From assembly GCF_004118325.1 (NCBI RefSeq), contig NZ_RDFA01000002.1, positions 608,273-672,272 on the forward strand: DNA of 64,000 nt, in the 5' to 3' direction. A program made the translations under genes and the position numbers. The notes below the pieces were generated by a model. That model did not search any database, was not told the DNA's origin, and saw nothing but the letters and a program-made list of their open reading frames with translations. This stretch comes from Halorientalis pallida. GTDB lineage: Archaea; Halobacteriota; Halobacteria; Halobacteriales; Haloarculaceae. This document shows, piece after piece, positions 32,594 through 41,627 of the stretch; within the stretch, counting starts at the first letter, position 1; every line of letters starts with the position of its first letter.

Positions 32594-34633
32594 GTGTCAC
32601 GGCAGGTCGCGCAGGTCGATACCCTGTTCCTCCACGAGTCCGGCGACGACTACCGGGTGGTCGTCGAACGGGACGACAAGCGGCTGTTCCAGGCCGTCCT
32701 CGAACTCAAGGAGACCGACGCGGGCCCGCGCCCCGGGCGGTTCCGGATCAAGGAGGGGACCAGCGAGGAACCGCGCAGTCCCGACGAGTTCGTCGACATC
32801 GCGCGCCGGGCCTCGCGCATCCGCATCTCACAGCAGACCTCCCAGTCGGGTCGCCAGCGATTGCTGGCGATGCTCGACGGGTACCAACTGGACGCCAAGG
32901 TCGTCCGGACCTGTCGGTTCTGCGCCCGCGACGGCCGCTACTCACCGATCACGAGCGAGACGGCCATCGAGGCCGACGACGAGTCGATCTGTCCCGATTG
33001 CGCGAAGGAGGAACTCGACCGACAGGTGACGATGCAGGGGTCGATGAGCGCCAGCGCCCGCGAGCGCCTCGAAGAACTCCTCCTGGAAGTGCAGGATCTG
33101 GACCGGATCACCAACCTGCTGGAGGGGCGACTCGACCCCGACCTGACGAAGTTCGACGAGATCAGCGCGACGCTGGACGACGTAGAGCCCGTGCCCGTCG
33201 ATTCGCTTTCCCTGCACCCGGGCATCCAGTCGAAACTCGAAGGCCGGTTCGACGACCTGCTCCCGGTCCAGAGCCTGGCCGTCGAGAACGAGGTGCTGAA
33301 CGGGCGCGATCAACTCGTGGTCAGCGCCACGGCGACGGGGAAGACGCTGATCGGCGAGATGGCCGGGCTGGACCGCGTGCTCAACGGCGAGGGAAAGATG
33401 CTGTTTCTCGTCCCCCTCGTCGCACTGGCCAACCAGAAACACGAGTCGTTCGAGGAGCGCTACGGCGATATCGCCGACGTGACGATTCGGGTGGGTGCCA
33501 GCCGGATCAACGACGACGGCAACCGCTTCTCCCCGGATGCCGACATCATCGTCGGTACCTACGAAGGCATCGACCATGCGCTCCGCACAGGAAAGGACCT
33601 CGGGAACATCGGCACCGTCGTCATCGACGAGGTCCACACGCTCGGCGAGGAAGAGCGGGGCCATCGGCTGGACGGACTGGTCTCGCGGCTGAAACACTAC
33701 ACTGAAGCGCACAACTCCGCCGCCGACACCCAGTACATCTATCTCTCGGCGACGGTCGGCAACCCCGGCCAGTTGGCCGAGAAACTGCGGGCGCAGTTGA
33801 TCGAGTTCGAGGAGCGACCGGTGCCTATCGAGCGCCACCTTACCTTCGCGGACGGGCTGGAGAAGATCGACGTGGAAGACAAGCTGGTCAAGCGAGCCTT
33901 CGACCAGGAGTCCTCGAAGGGCTATCGCGGGCAGACGATAATCTTCACCAACTCACGGCGGCGGTGTCACGAGATCTCCCGGAAGTTGCGGTACGATTCC
34001 GCGCCGTACCACGCGGGGCTGGACTACAAGCGTCGCAAGAAAGTCGAGTCGCAGTTCGCCGACCAGGACCTGGCGGCGGTCGTGACGACGGCGGCGCTGG
34101 CGGCGGGTGTCGACTTCCCGGCCTCGCAGGTGATCTTCGACTCGCTGGCCATGGGGATCGAGTGGCTCACCGTCCAGGAGTTCGAGCAGATGCTCGGCCG
34201 GGCGGGGCGGCCTGACTACCACGACCAGGGGACGGTGTACATGCTGGTCGAACCCGACGGCGTCTACCACAACAGCATGGAGATGACCGAGGACGAGGTG
34301 GCGTTCAAACTCCTCAAGGGGGAGATGGAACCCGTCATCACCCGCTACGACGAGAGCGCCGCCGTCGAGGAGACGCTGGCCAACGTCACCGTCGCCGGCA
34401 AGGGAGCCAAGCGGCTCAACGACCGGATGGTCGGGGAAGTGCCGACCAAACACGCGCTGGGGAAACTCCTGGAGTACGAGTTCATCGACGGGCTGGAACC
34501 GACGCCGCTGGGGCGGGCGGTCACCCGCCACTTCCTCGCGCCCGATCAGGCCTTCCTGATGCTCGACGGCATCAGGAAGGGCAAGGATCCGGCGCGGATC
34601 GTCGCGGACCTGGAGTTGCGCGACGAGGAGTGA
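32594..34633 (+). CDS. SF2 DEAD/DEAH-type helicase with N-terminal zinc finger
   Basis: The 679-residue protein has an N-terminal domain, then a zinc finger (CRFCARDGRYSP ... CPDCAKEE), and an SF2 helicase core: ATATGKTLIGEM (Walker A/motif I), IDEVHTLGEEERGH (DEVH motif II), SATVGNPGQLAEK (motif III), a second RecA lobe with IIFTNSRRRCHEIS, TTAALAAGVDFPAS and EQMLGRAGRPDY (motif VI). This places it near the Hel308/Ski2-like helicases. The TATA-like tgaaatacct at about 32564-32572 selects GTG 32594 (leaderless). The role is likely in DNA repair or RNA metabolism. It resembles the haloarchaeal DUF5814-associated helicases. Confidence 0.82.
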   Translation: MSRQVAQVDTLFLHESGDDYRVVVERDDKRLFQAVLELKETDAGPRPGRFRIKEGTSEEPRSPDEFVDIARRASRIRISQQTSQSGRQRLLAMLDGYQLDAKVVRTCRFCARDGRYSPITSETAIEADDESICPDCAKEELDRQVTMQGSMSASARERLEELLLEVQDLDRITNLLEGRLDPDLTKFDEISATLDDVEPVPVDSLSLHPGIQSKLEGRFDDLLPVQSLAVENEVLNGRDQLVVSATATGKTLIGEMAGLDRVLNGEGKMLFLVPLVALANQKHESFEERYGDIADVTIRVGASRINDDGNRFSPDADIIVGTYEGIDHALRTGKDLGNIGTVVIDEVHTLGEEERGHRLDGLVSRLKHYTEAHNSAADTQYIYLSATVGNPGQLAEKLRAQLIEFEERPVPIERHLTFADGLEKIDVEDKLVKRAFDQESSKGYRGQTIIFTNSRRRCHEISRKLRYDSAPYHAGLDYKRRKKVESQFADQDLAAVVTTAALAAGVDFPASQVIFDSLAMGIEWLTVQEFEQMLGRAGRPDYHDQGTVYMLVEPDGVYHNSMEMTEDEVAFKLLKGEMEPVITRYDESAAVEETLANVTVAGKGAKRLNDRMVGEVPTKHALGKLLEYEFIDGLEPTPLGRAVTRHFLAPDQAFLMLDGIRKGKDPARIVADLELRDEE

Positions 34634-34699
34634 CGGGTCAGCCGCCGGACGTGTCCGGTGCCCGTAACACATATTCACGCCGCGACCGGACAGCGGAGT

Positions 34700-36787
34700 A
34701 TGGGGCTTTTCGACTCCGTCCGCGGGCTCGTCTCGGGGGACGACGAGCCGGCCGACGACGCCGACGCGGCTGCGCCCGAGCGACGGGACCCGACGCCGAC
34801 GACCTTCCGGAACAAAGCCGCCGACGCCGTCGCCGACTGGGACGCCCACGAATTGGACTACTCGCTCGACTCGCTCTCCAGACTCGACGACTTCGCCGCG
34901 AAACAGGGCGCGAAACTCGACGTGATGCACGACGAGGGGGACGACACCGTCGCCGACCTCCACACTCGCTACACGATCCAGGCCGGGAGCTACCTCGGTG
35001 AGGTACTCGTCCGCCAGCGTGACGGCCAGTGGGTGGAAGACGGCGAGCGCTGGGCGGTCTCGCTCGAGTACGAGGGCGATCCCGCCACCGTCGACGTGTT
35101 CGAACTGGCGGGCCACTCCTTCGCCGAGGAACCGGTCTTCGGCGAGGTTGCGGACCGGTTCACCGAGGACGACGACGAACCCGACCAGCCGGAACCGAAA
35201 CCCGTCGACACGAGCGACGTGGCGTCTCACGCCGAAGAACTCGCCGCGTTCTGGGACGGCTACGACCTGAACTTCTCGCCGCGGTCGCTCGCTCGACTGG
35301 ACGAGCTCGCCGACAGCGAGTGGGACGACGGCCGCTTCGAAAACGCCGAACTCGGCGCGTCGGACATGGACTCGGGGATGTTCACGGAACTGGTCAAGCA
35401 ACTCGGCAGCTACTACGGGGAGACGCTGGTCCGGAGCCTCGACGCCGAGTGGACCCGCCGGGACGACGACATCGTCGTAGCCGTCGAGGGTAACACCAGC
35501 GCGCCCCCGGTCCCAGTGTCCGTGTTCTCGGTGGCGGCGGACTCGCTGTCCGGGCCGTCGGTGTTCGCCACACGATTCAACGAACTGACCGACCGGGCGA
35601 ACCTCGAAGTCCCGGCGGTGGCGACGACGGCCGGTGTGACACCCAGCACGGAGACACCCGCCGCCACGAACCGGGAAGACGAGGACCTGACCGCGGTGCA
35701 ACCCGACGACGATACCGGCGAGAACGAGGCCGGTGCTGGGACCGAGTCAGACACCCCGGCGAGCGCGACGGATGCCGGGACCACCGACGACTCGCTCGAC
35801 AATGCTCGGATAGCTGAGGCCGACGCGCAGTCGGTCGACGGCGGTGTTGTGACCGAGACTGCCGAGACGGACGCGGGGCCGACCGGCGACGACCCTGACG
35901 AAGACGACGACACCGATCCGCTGGCCGCGTCGGTGGTCGCCGGGGCGGACGACGACCCGTCCACAGCAAACAGTTCCGACGAGCGGACGGACCCCGAGTC
36001 CGACGACGCCGCCGACGAAGCCACAGACGGCGAGGCCGCCTACGAAGAGACCGATACCGAACCGACGGTCGATCCGGAGGGAAAATCCCCGCTCGAAACC
36101 GCGATCGCGGAGACGGTCGCCGCAGGACTCGTCGACCGCGACGACGAGGACGGGGATGCGGCGGAGACCACTGCCGCCGCGGCCGATTCCGACGGCGAAC
36201 CCGACGCCGCCGAGACGACCGAATCGGGCGACGCACGACCAGTCGACGGCGACGCGGGACCCGAGGACGGGGACCCGGCGGACGCGACGCCCGATGCGGA
36301 GACCAGCGAGTCGGACCCGGACGAGGACGCCGAACGGGCGGCTCTCGCCGCGGAGATCAGCGACAGCGGGCCGGCCGAGTCGGGGCCGACCCTGCCGACG
36401 CCCGAGGAACTACAGGAGAACGCCGAGGCGTTCGCGGCGACCTACCCCGGCTACGATCTGGACTTCTCGCCGGACTCGCTGGACCGTCTCGACCGGCTCG
36501 TCGCCCAGGAGTACGACGCGGCGACGTTCGCGGACTTCGACCTCCACGATCCGGACTCGCAGTTCCAGATCGACCGCGTGACCGAGGCCGGCGGCTACTT
36601 CGCGCTGGTGATCGAGGGAACCGTCGGCGGGGAGTGGCAGCACAGCGAGGAGGGACTGCAGTTCGTCGTCGAGGGGGCAAACGGCGTCGCGCGGCTGGAC
36701 CCGCTCGGGGTCGCTGCGGGGTGTTTCCGGGACGACGACTCGTTCGCGGCGACCTACGCGGCCATCCGGGATCGGCTGGGCGCGTGA
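34700..36787 (+). CDS. Acidic protein with three copies of one domain
   Basis: The 695-residue protein begins MGLFDSVRGLVSGDD (leaderless; TATA-like aacacatattc at 34667-34677). It contains three related domains: about 33-157 (ELDYSLDSLSRLDDF, GSYLGEVLVRQRDGQW, TVDVFELAGHSF), about 172-300 (DLNFSPRSLARLDEL, GSYYGETLVRSLDAEW) and about 567-695 (DLDFSPDSLDRLDRL, GGYFALVIEGTVGGEW). A 265-residue Asp/Glu/Thr-rich linker separates the second and third. No known enzyme motif is visible. The triple arrangement suggests internal duplication of a roughly 125-residue module. Function is unknown; no signal peptide is seen. Confidence 0.72.
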   Translation: MGLFDSVRGLVSGDDEPADDADAAAPERRDPTPTTFRNKAADAVADWDAHELDYSLDSLSRLDDFAAKQGAKLDVMHDEGDDTVADLHTRYTIQAGSYLGEVLVRQRDGQWVEDGERWAVSLEYEGDPATVDVFELAGHSFAEEPVFGEVADRFTEDDDEPDQPEPKPVDTSDVASHAEELAAFWDGYDLNFSPRSLARLDELADSEWDDGRFENAELGASDMDSGMFTELVKQLGSYYGETLVRSLDAEWTRRDDDIVVAVEGNTSAPPVPVSVFSVAADSLSGPSVFATRFNELTDRANLEVPAVATTAGVTPSTETPAATNREDEDLTAVQPDDDTGENEAGAGTESDTPASATDAGTTDDSLDNARIAEADAQSVDGGVVTETAETDAGPTGDDPDEDDDTDPLAASVVAGADDDPSTANSSDERTDPESDDAADEATDGEAAYEETDTEPTVDPEGKSPLETAIAETVAAGLVDRDDEDGDAAETTAAAADSDGEPDAAETTESGDARPVDGDAGPEDGDPADATPDAETSESDPDEDAERAALAAEISDSGPAESGPTLPTPEELQENAEAFAATYPGYDLDFSPDSLDRLDRLVAQEYDAATFADFDLHDPDSQFQIDRVTEAGGYFALVIEGTVGGEWQHSEEGLQFVVEGANGVARLDPLGVAAGCFRDDDSFAATYAAIRDRLGA

Positions 36788-36805
36788 GGCGGGCCGATCA
36801 CGGCC

Positions 36806-38605
36806 TCACTCCAGGTGGTGGTAGTCGAGTTCGTAACCCTCGTCGAGCGCCCGCTGGACGCGCTCGCTTGGCGTCCCCGGCGTTCGGGTCGACAGGCGGA
36901 GGTCCTCGCCGTCCCGGGTGACGAGGACGTTCCGCCGCCAGTCCGGGTCGCGCTCGGGGTAGTCGGTCCGGTAGTGAGCGCCCCGTGACTCCGTCCGCCG
37001 GGCGGCGGTCCGGAGGATCACGTCCGCGAGCGTGAGCATGAAGCCCAGGTCGACGGCGAACTCGAAGGGGCGGCCGGTGTGGTCGCCCGCGACGCCGACG
37101 TGGCGAGCGCGCTCGCGCAGGTCGGCCAGCGCCGCCCGGCCGTCGGCGAGCGAGGGGCCGTCCCGGCGGATGCCGGCGTGGTCCCAGAGCAACTCACCCA
37201 GTTCCTCGATCAGCTCCTGCGGACTTTCGCCGCCGTCGGCGGCCGCGAGCGCGGCCAGGCGGTCGAACTCGTGTTCGGCGGCTGCACGTATGCGCTCGGG
37301 GAGCGGGTCGGTACGCTGCGGTGCGTACGCGGTCGCGATGTGATCGCCGACGATCTTCCCCAGCGCGACGGTCTCGGCCAGCGAGTTGCCGCCGAGCCGG
37401 TTGGCACCGTGGACGCCTGCGGTGGTTTCGCCCACCGCGTACAGTCGGTCGACGCCCGTCTCGCCGGTCGTGAAGTCCACGTCGACACCGCCCATGGTGT
37501 AGTGTGCCGTCGGCGCGATTTCGACCGGTTCCGCGGCCAGGTCGACGCCGAGCGACTGGAACCGCTCGTACATCCGGGGGAGGCGCTCTTTCAGGAACGA
37601 CCTGTCGCGGTGGCTGATATCGAGGTAGACGCCGCCGTTGTCCGTGCCGCGGCCAGCGTCGACCTCCGCCTGGATGGCGCGGGCCACCACGTCGCGGGCG
37701 TCCAGTTCCATCTGGTCCGGCGAGTACCGCTCCATGAACCGCTCTCCGTCTGCGTTGTAGAGGCGGCCACCCTCGCCGCGGACCGCTTCGGTCACGAGGC
37801 GGCCGTTCCAGTCGTCGTCCCACTCGTCGTCGGCGACCATCCCAGTCGGGTGGAACTGGACGAACTCCACGTCCAGCAGGTCCGCGCCCGCTTCCAGTGC
37901 CAGCGCGGGGCCGTCGCCCGTGTTCTCGTCCTCGCGCGAGGAGTGACGCGACCACAGCGCCGAGAACCCGCCTGCGGCGAGGACGACGTGACTCGCCCGG
38001 AACAGGATCTCGTGGCCGTCCTCCATGTCGTAGGCGGCCGCGCCGTAGACGCGCTCGCCGTCCGACAGGAGTTCCGTGACCATGACGTTCTCCCGGTAGG
38101 GGATCTCCAGTTCCTGCGCTCGCCCGACCAGCGTGTCGAGGATGGCCTCGCCCGTTCGGTCGCCGACGAAGCAGGTCCGCCGGAACGACTGGGCCCCGAA
38201 GTATCGCTGGTCGATCGTCCCGTCGGGCGTCCGGGCGAACTCGGTGCCCCACGCGTCGAGTTCGCGGATGCGGTCGGGCATCGCCCGCGTCACCGTCTCG
38301 ACGGCGGTCGGATCGTTGAGGTGGTGGCCCTCGTCGATTGTGTCGGCGGCGTGGATCGCCCAGTCGTCTTCGGGGTCGAGACTCCCGAGCGCGGCGTTGA
38401 TGCCGCCGGCGGCCCACACCGTGTGTGCGTCACCGTGGTCGCGCTTCCCGATCACGAGCGAGTCGATCCCGTGCTCGGCCAGCGCGATGGCCGTCCGTGC
38501 GCCCGCCGCGCCGGCCCCGATCACCAGCACCGGAACCGCGACCTCCTCGTAGTCCCCGCGCTCGCGTTCGGACGCGTCGGTCTCGACCGGTGTGATAGTA
38601 GTCAT
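36806..38605 (-). CDS. FrdA/SdhA/NadB-type FAD flavoprotein
   Basis: The 599-residue protein has the N-terminal FAD motif VPVLVIGAGAAGARTAIALAEH, HTVWAAGGINAALG, a central GVYLDISHRD, APTAHYTMGGVDVDFTTGETGV (active-site His/Gly), and GVHGANRLGGNSLAETVALG. This is the fumarate reductase/succinate dehydrogenase/L-aspartate oxidase flavoprotein family. The C-terminus (ELDYHHLE) is helical. No iron-sulfur or membrane-anchor partner is adjacent, which favours an L-aspartate oxidase-like or soluble reductase. ATG 38605 is selected after an upstream stretch of weak coding character. The divergent gene encodes an SLC13 transporter for possible dicarboxylates. Confidence 0.8.
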   Translation of the reverse strand: MTTITPVETDASERERGDYEEVAVPVLVIGAGAAGARTAIALAEHGIDSLVIGKRDHGDAHTVWAAGGINAALGSLDPEDDWAIHAADTIDEGHHLNDPTAVETVTRAMPDRIRELDAWGTEFARTPDGTIDQRYFGAQSFRRTCFVGDRTGEAILDTLVGRAQELEIPYRENVMVTELLSDGERVYGAAAYDMEDGHEILFRASHVVLAAGGFSALWSRHSSREDENTGDGPALALEAGADLLDVEFVQFHPTGMVADDEWDDDWNGRLVTEAVRGEGGRLYNADGERFMERYSPDQMELDARDVVARAIQAEVDAGRGTDNGGVYLDISHRDRSFLKERLPRMYERFQSLGVDLAAEPVEIAPTAHYTMGGVDVDFTTGETGVDRLYAVGETTAGVHGANRLGGNSLAETVALGKIVGDHIATAYAPQRTDPLPERIRAAAEHEFDRLAALAAADGGESPQELIEELGELLWDHAGIRRDGPSLADGRAALADLRERARHVGVAGDHTGRPFEFAVDLGFMLTLADVILRTAARRTESRGAHYRTDYPERDPDWRRNVLVTRDGEDLRLSTRTPGTPSERVQRALDEGYELDYHHLE

Positions 38606-38833
38606 AATTCGTAGGTTTCCTCGTGTTTTGCCTAGGGGCTCTGCGGTCAAGTATGCTACGTCGAAAACCATATCAGTGTCCGCGAGACGCTCCAAAAGAA
38701 GAGAATCGGGGATCGGAAACACGTCCCGAAACGCGCCCGGCAGAATACGTTACAGCAAACGGATACTTCGACCGGGTCCGGCCGCGTGCCGACACCCTCT
38801 GGTTTTTCAAACTTCCCCCGAGAGGAGTTGGGC

Positions 38834-40732
38834 GTGGCACTCGCGCCGATCACGCCGGGCATGGTGTTCGTCTTCGCGCTGATCTTCGTCGCGCTGGTCA
38901 TGTTCGCGACGGAGCCGGTGCCCATCGACATCACCGCCATCGGGGTGATGGTCGCGCTCTTGCTCGTCGAACCCCTCTCGGTGGTCGCCGCCGACGTCGG
39001 CCTCTTTGCCGACCCGCTGATCGTCCTCAGCGATCCCGAGCGGGGGATCTCTGCCGTCGAACGCGGTATCTCCGGCTTCGCGAACCCCGCGACGATCACC
39101 GTGCTGGCGATGTTCGTTCTGAGTGCGGGCGTCCAGCGCACGGGCATCATCCAGATCGCCGGCCGCAAGATCGCCGCGATCACCCGTGACAGTGAGTCCC
39201 GCCAGCTCGGGGCCACCATCGGCTTCGTCAGCCCCATCTCGGGGTTCATCAACAACACCGCCGCGGTCGCGATCCTGTTGCCGATGGTGACCGATCTGGC
39301 TCACGAAGGGAACACCTCGCCCTCGAAACTACTCCTCCCGCTGTCCTACGCCTCGATGTTCGGGGGAATGTTGACGCTGATCGGCACGTCGACGAACATC
39401 CTGGCCTCCGAGATCGCCGGCCGACTCGGCCAGCAGTACCCGACGCTGGATCTGCACTCGTTCTCGATGTTCGAGTTCACCGAACTCGGCCTGGTGTTGA
39501 CTGTCGTCGGCACGGCCTACCTCATGACCGTCGGCCGCTGGCTCACGCCCGCCCGGATCAAGCCCGACGAGGACCTCACCGAGGAGTTCGAGATGGGCGA
39601 GTACCTCACCGAAGTCGTCGTCCGGGAGGATTCACCGGTCGTCGGCCGGACGGTCCGGGGGGCCATGGGGGAGTTCGACTTCGACGTGGACCTGATCCAG
39701 TTGATCCGCGACGACGAGGTCTTCCTCGAACCGCTCGGACAGAAGACGATCAGGGCCGGCGACGTGTTCGCGATCCGGACCGACCGGGATACCCTCGTGG
39801 AAGTCAGCGACGCCGAGGGGCTCGACCTGCTCCCCGAAGTCGACGTGGACGAGGCCGAACTGGAGGCGGCAAACGAGCGACAGAACCTCGTCGAGGTCGT
39901 CGTCGCCCCCGGTGCCCAGCTGGTCGGCGAGACGCTGGCGACGTCTGAGTTCCGACAGCAGTTCGACGCGACCGTCCTCGCGCTCCGACGCGGCGGCGAT
40001 GTGTTCCGCAAGCGCATGGACCACGTGCCGCTGCGAGTCGGGGACACCCTGCTCGTCCAGGGGTCGCCGGAGTCGCTGAAGCGACTCGACCGGGACCGCA
40101 ACTTCATCGTCGTCGGCGAGATCGAACGCCCCGACTTCCGAGAGTCCAAGATCCCCGTCGCGCTGGGGATCGTCGCCGCCGTGGTCGGCCTCGCCGCTAT
40201 CGGCCTCTTGCCCATCGTCACGGCGGCGCTCGCGGGCTCTCTGTCGATGGTCGGGACGGGCTGTTTGCGCCCACCCGAAGTGTACGAGGCCGTCCAGTGG
40301 GACGTGATCTTCCTGCTGGCCGGTGTCATCCCGCTGGGCATCGCCATGGAACAGACCGGCGGGGCCGCCCTCATCGCCGATCTGGTCGTCCTCGCGGCCG
40401 CCTCGCTGCCAACGGTCGCCGTGCTGGGCCTGTTGTACGTCGTGACCGCACTGCTGACGAACGTCATCAGCAACAACGCCAGCGTCGTGCTCATGGTTCC
40501 CGTCGCGGTGACCGTCGCCATCGAACTGGGTGCCTCGGCCTTCTCCTTCGTCCTCGCCGTGACCTTCGCCGCCTCGACGGCGTTCATGACCCCCGTCGGC
40601 TACCAGACCAACCTCTTCGTCTACGGCCCTGGCGGCTATCGCTTTACCGACTACATCCGCGTCGGCGCACCGCTCCAACTCGTCTTCGCCGTCGCCACCA
40701 CTCTCGGAATCGCCTTCTTCTTCGGCGTCTAG
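38834..40732 (+). CDS. SLC13/DASS-type permease with two TrkA_C domains
   Basis: The 632-residue protein has membrane helices and the signature FINNTAAVAILLPM and TLIGTSTNILASE in the first half, and NVISNNASVVLMVPVAV, FMTPVGYQTNLFVYGPGGY in the second half. Two TrkA_C-like regulatory domains lie between (about 250-440: SPVVGRTVRGAMGEF, GAQLVGETLATSEF). It should carry dicarboxylates or sulfate with sodium. Start GTG 38834 (MALAPITPGMVF) is preferred over GTG 38786 because the membrane segment begins there and a purine-rich gagaggag lies 7 nt upstream. The stop overlaps the convergent gene by 3 nt. Confidence 0.85.
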   Translation: MALAPITPGMVFVFALIFVALVMFATEPVPIDITAIGVMVALLLVEPLSVVAADVGLFADPLIVLSDPERGISAVERGISGFANPATITVLAMFVLSAGVQRTGIIQIAGRKIAAITRDSESRQLGATIGFVSPISGFINNTAAVAILLPMVTDLAHEGNTSPSKLLLPLSYASMFGGMLTLIGTSTNILASEIAGRLGQQYPTLDLHSFSMFEFTELGLVLTVVGTAYLMTVGRWLTPARIKPDEDLTEEFEMGEYLTEVVVREDSPVVGRTVRGAMGEFDFDVDLIQLIRDDEVFLEPLGQKTIRAGDVFAIRTDRDTLVEVSDAEGLDLLPEVDVDEAELEAANERQNLVEVVVAPGAQLVGETLATSEFRQQFDATVLALRRGGDVFRKRMDHVPLRVGDTLLVQGSPESLKRLDRDRNFIVVGEIERPDFRESKIPVALGIVAAVVGLAAIGLLPIVTAALAGSLSMVGTGCLRPPEVYEAVQWDVIFLLAGVIPLGIAMEQTGGAALIADLVVLAAASLPTVAVLGLLYVVTALLTNVISNNASVVLMVPVAVTVAIELGASAFSFVLAVTFAASTAFMTPVGYQTNLFVYGPGGYRFTDYIRVGAPLQLVFAVATTLGIAFFFGV

Positions 40733-41133
40733 CGAACGACGTCGGTCACCGCGTCGACCAGCGGCGTGACCTCCGTCCCGCCCTCGACCGAAAAGTAAAA
40801 TCCCTCGTTCGCCCCGACGACCCGGCCGATGACGGCGTAGTCGGTGTACGTGACGAAGGCCTGCGTCTCCGAGAGCGTCGGATAGAACTCCGCGAACTGG
40901 TCCTCGCCGACGAAATCCAGCTGGCCGTAGTGGTGGAACAACTTCCCCGCCTCGACGATGTCGTCCAACTCGTCGTACTCCGCCTGGAGTCGGTCCGAAA
41001 CGTACACCAGTCGAAAGTCCTCCGGCGTGTACTCCGCACAGACCAGCAGGGAGTCCCCCGCGCGGTCGGTCGCCGCCTCCAGCGCCGCCCCCGCGTCGTA
41101 CTCCACCAGTGACTCGCCCTCGCCGATATTCAT
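40729..41133 (-). CDS. Conserved haloarchaeal protein of unknown function
   Basis: This 134-residue soluble acidic protein begins MNIGEGESLVEYDAGAALEA. It contains FRLVYVSDRLQAEYDELDDI and ends VTPLVDAVTDVVR. The pattern VIGRVVGANEGFYFSVEGG suggests a small alpha/beta roadblock- or KaiC-associated fold, but this is weak. ATG 41133 is supported by a TATA-like gtttttgctac on the minus strand at about 41152-41163. It is convergent with the SLC13 gene. Function is unknown. Confidence 0.65.
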   Translation of the reverse strand: MNIGEGESLVEYDAGAALEAATDRAGDSLLVCAEYTPEDFRLVYVSDRLQAEYDELDDIVEAGKLFHHYGQLDFVGEDQFAEFYPTLSETQAFVTYTDYAVIGRVVGANEGFYFSVEGGTEVTPLVDAVTDVVR

Positions 41134-41222
41134 GTCCCGTAGGTTGGTGTCGAGTAGCAAAAACGTTCAGGCCCGTACCGCAACGAAACGCTTACCTCCG
41201 GGCGTCGGCGATTGATGGGTAT

Positions 41223-41295
41223 GGGACCGTGGGGTAGCTTGGTAACCTTTGGCGTTTGGGACGCCATACCCCCGGTTCAAATCCGGGCGGTCCCA
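41223..41295 (+). tRNA. tRNA-Pro (anticodon TGG)
   Basis: A 73-nt cloverleaf: acceptor GGGACCG/CGGTCCC with discriminator A; anticodon stem TGGCG/CGCCA with loop TTTGGGA (anticodon TGG, proline CCA); T arm CCCGG-TTCAAAT-CCGGG. There is no intron and no encoded CCA. It borders an accessory region with nuclease and toxin-antitoxin genes. Confidence 0.95.
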
Positions 41296-41327
41296 TTTTC
41301 TGCGCTTTCAACCGACGAACCCCGATT

Positions 41328-41528
41328 TTAGTCCTCTTCGTCACAGACGACGGATTCCAGTTCCGCGAACAGAGTTGGATGGTTCTCCCGAAGAATTTCG
41401 ACATCTCTGGGTAACTCCTCTCTGATCCGCCGTCGGACTCGTGAAATCGATTCGTGACGGCGCTGCTCGTTCTCCACATCGCCGGCGATGCGTTTTCGCT
41501 CAGTCTCAGTCAGTAACGCACGCGACAT
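41328..41528 (-). CDS. Small haloarchaeal protein of unknown function
   Basis: This 66-residue charged helical protein starts MSRALLTETERKRIAG. It contains SRVRRRIREELPRDVEIL and HPTLFAELESVV. I recognise the pattern as a recurrent haloarchaeal small protein family, often single or near tRNAs, but cannot name it. It ends 32 bp after the tRNA-Pro 3' end on the opposite strand. No function is assigned. Confidence 0.65.
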   Translation of the reverse strand: MSRALLTETERKRIAGDVENEQRRHESISRVRRRIREELPRDVEILRENHPTLFAELESVVCDEED

Positions 41529-41627
41529 TTTTTGAGTGATTTTCTCGGATGGTTATAGACCGAATGGTTGCAACATTACGCAACTTTATAATAGACGCCG
41601 AACAATTAGTTACTGAGGGGACAGCAA

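Noticed and set aside
37079..38614. Plus-strand ORF of 511 residues opposite the flavoprotein gene
   Set aside because: The opposite strand has full FAD motifs; this frame is a shadow.
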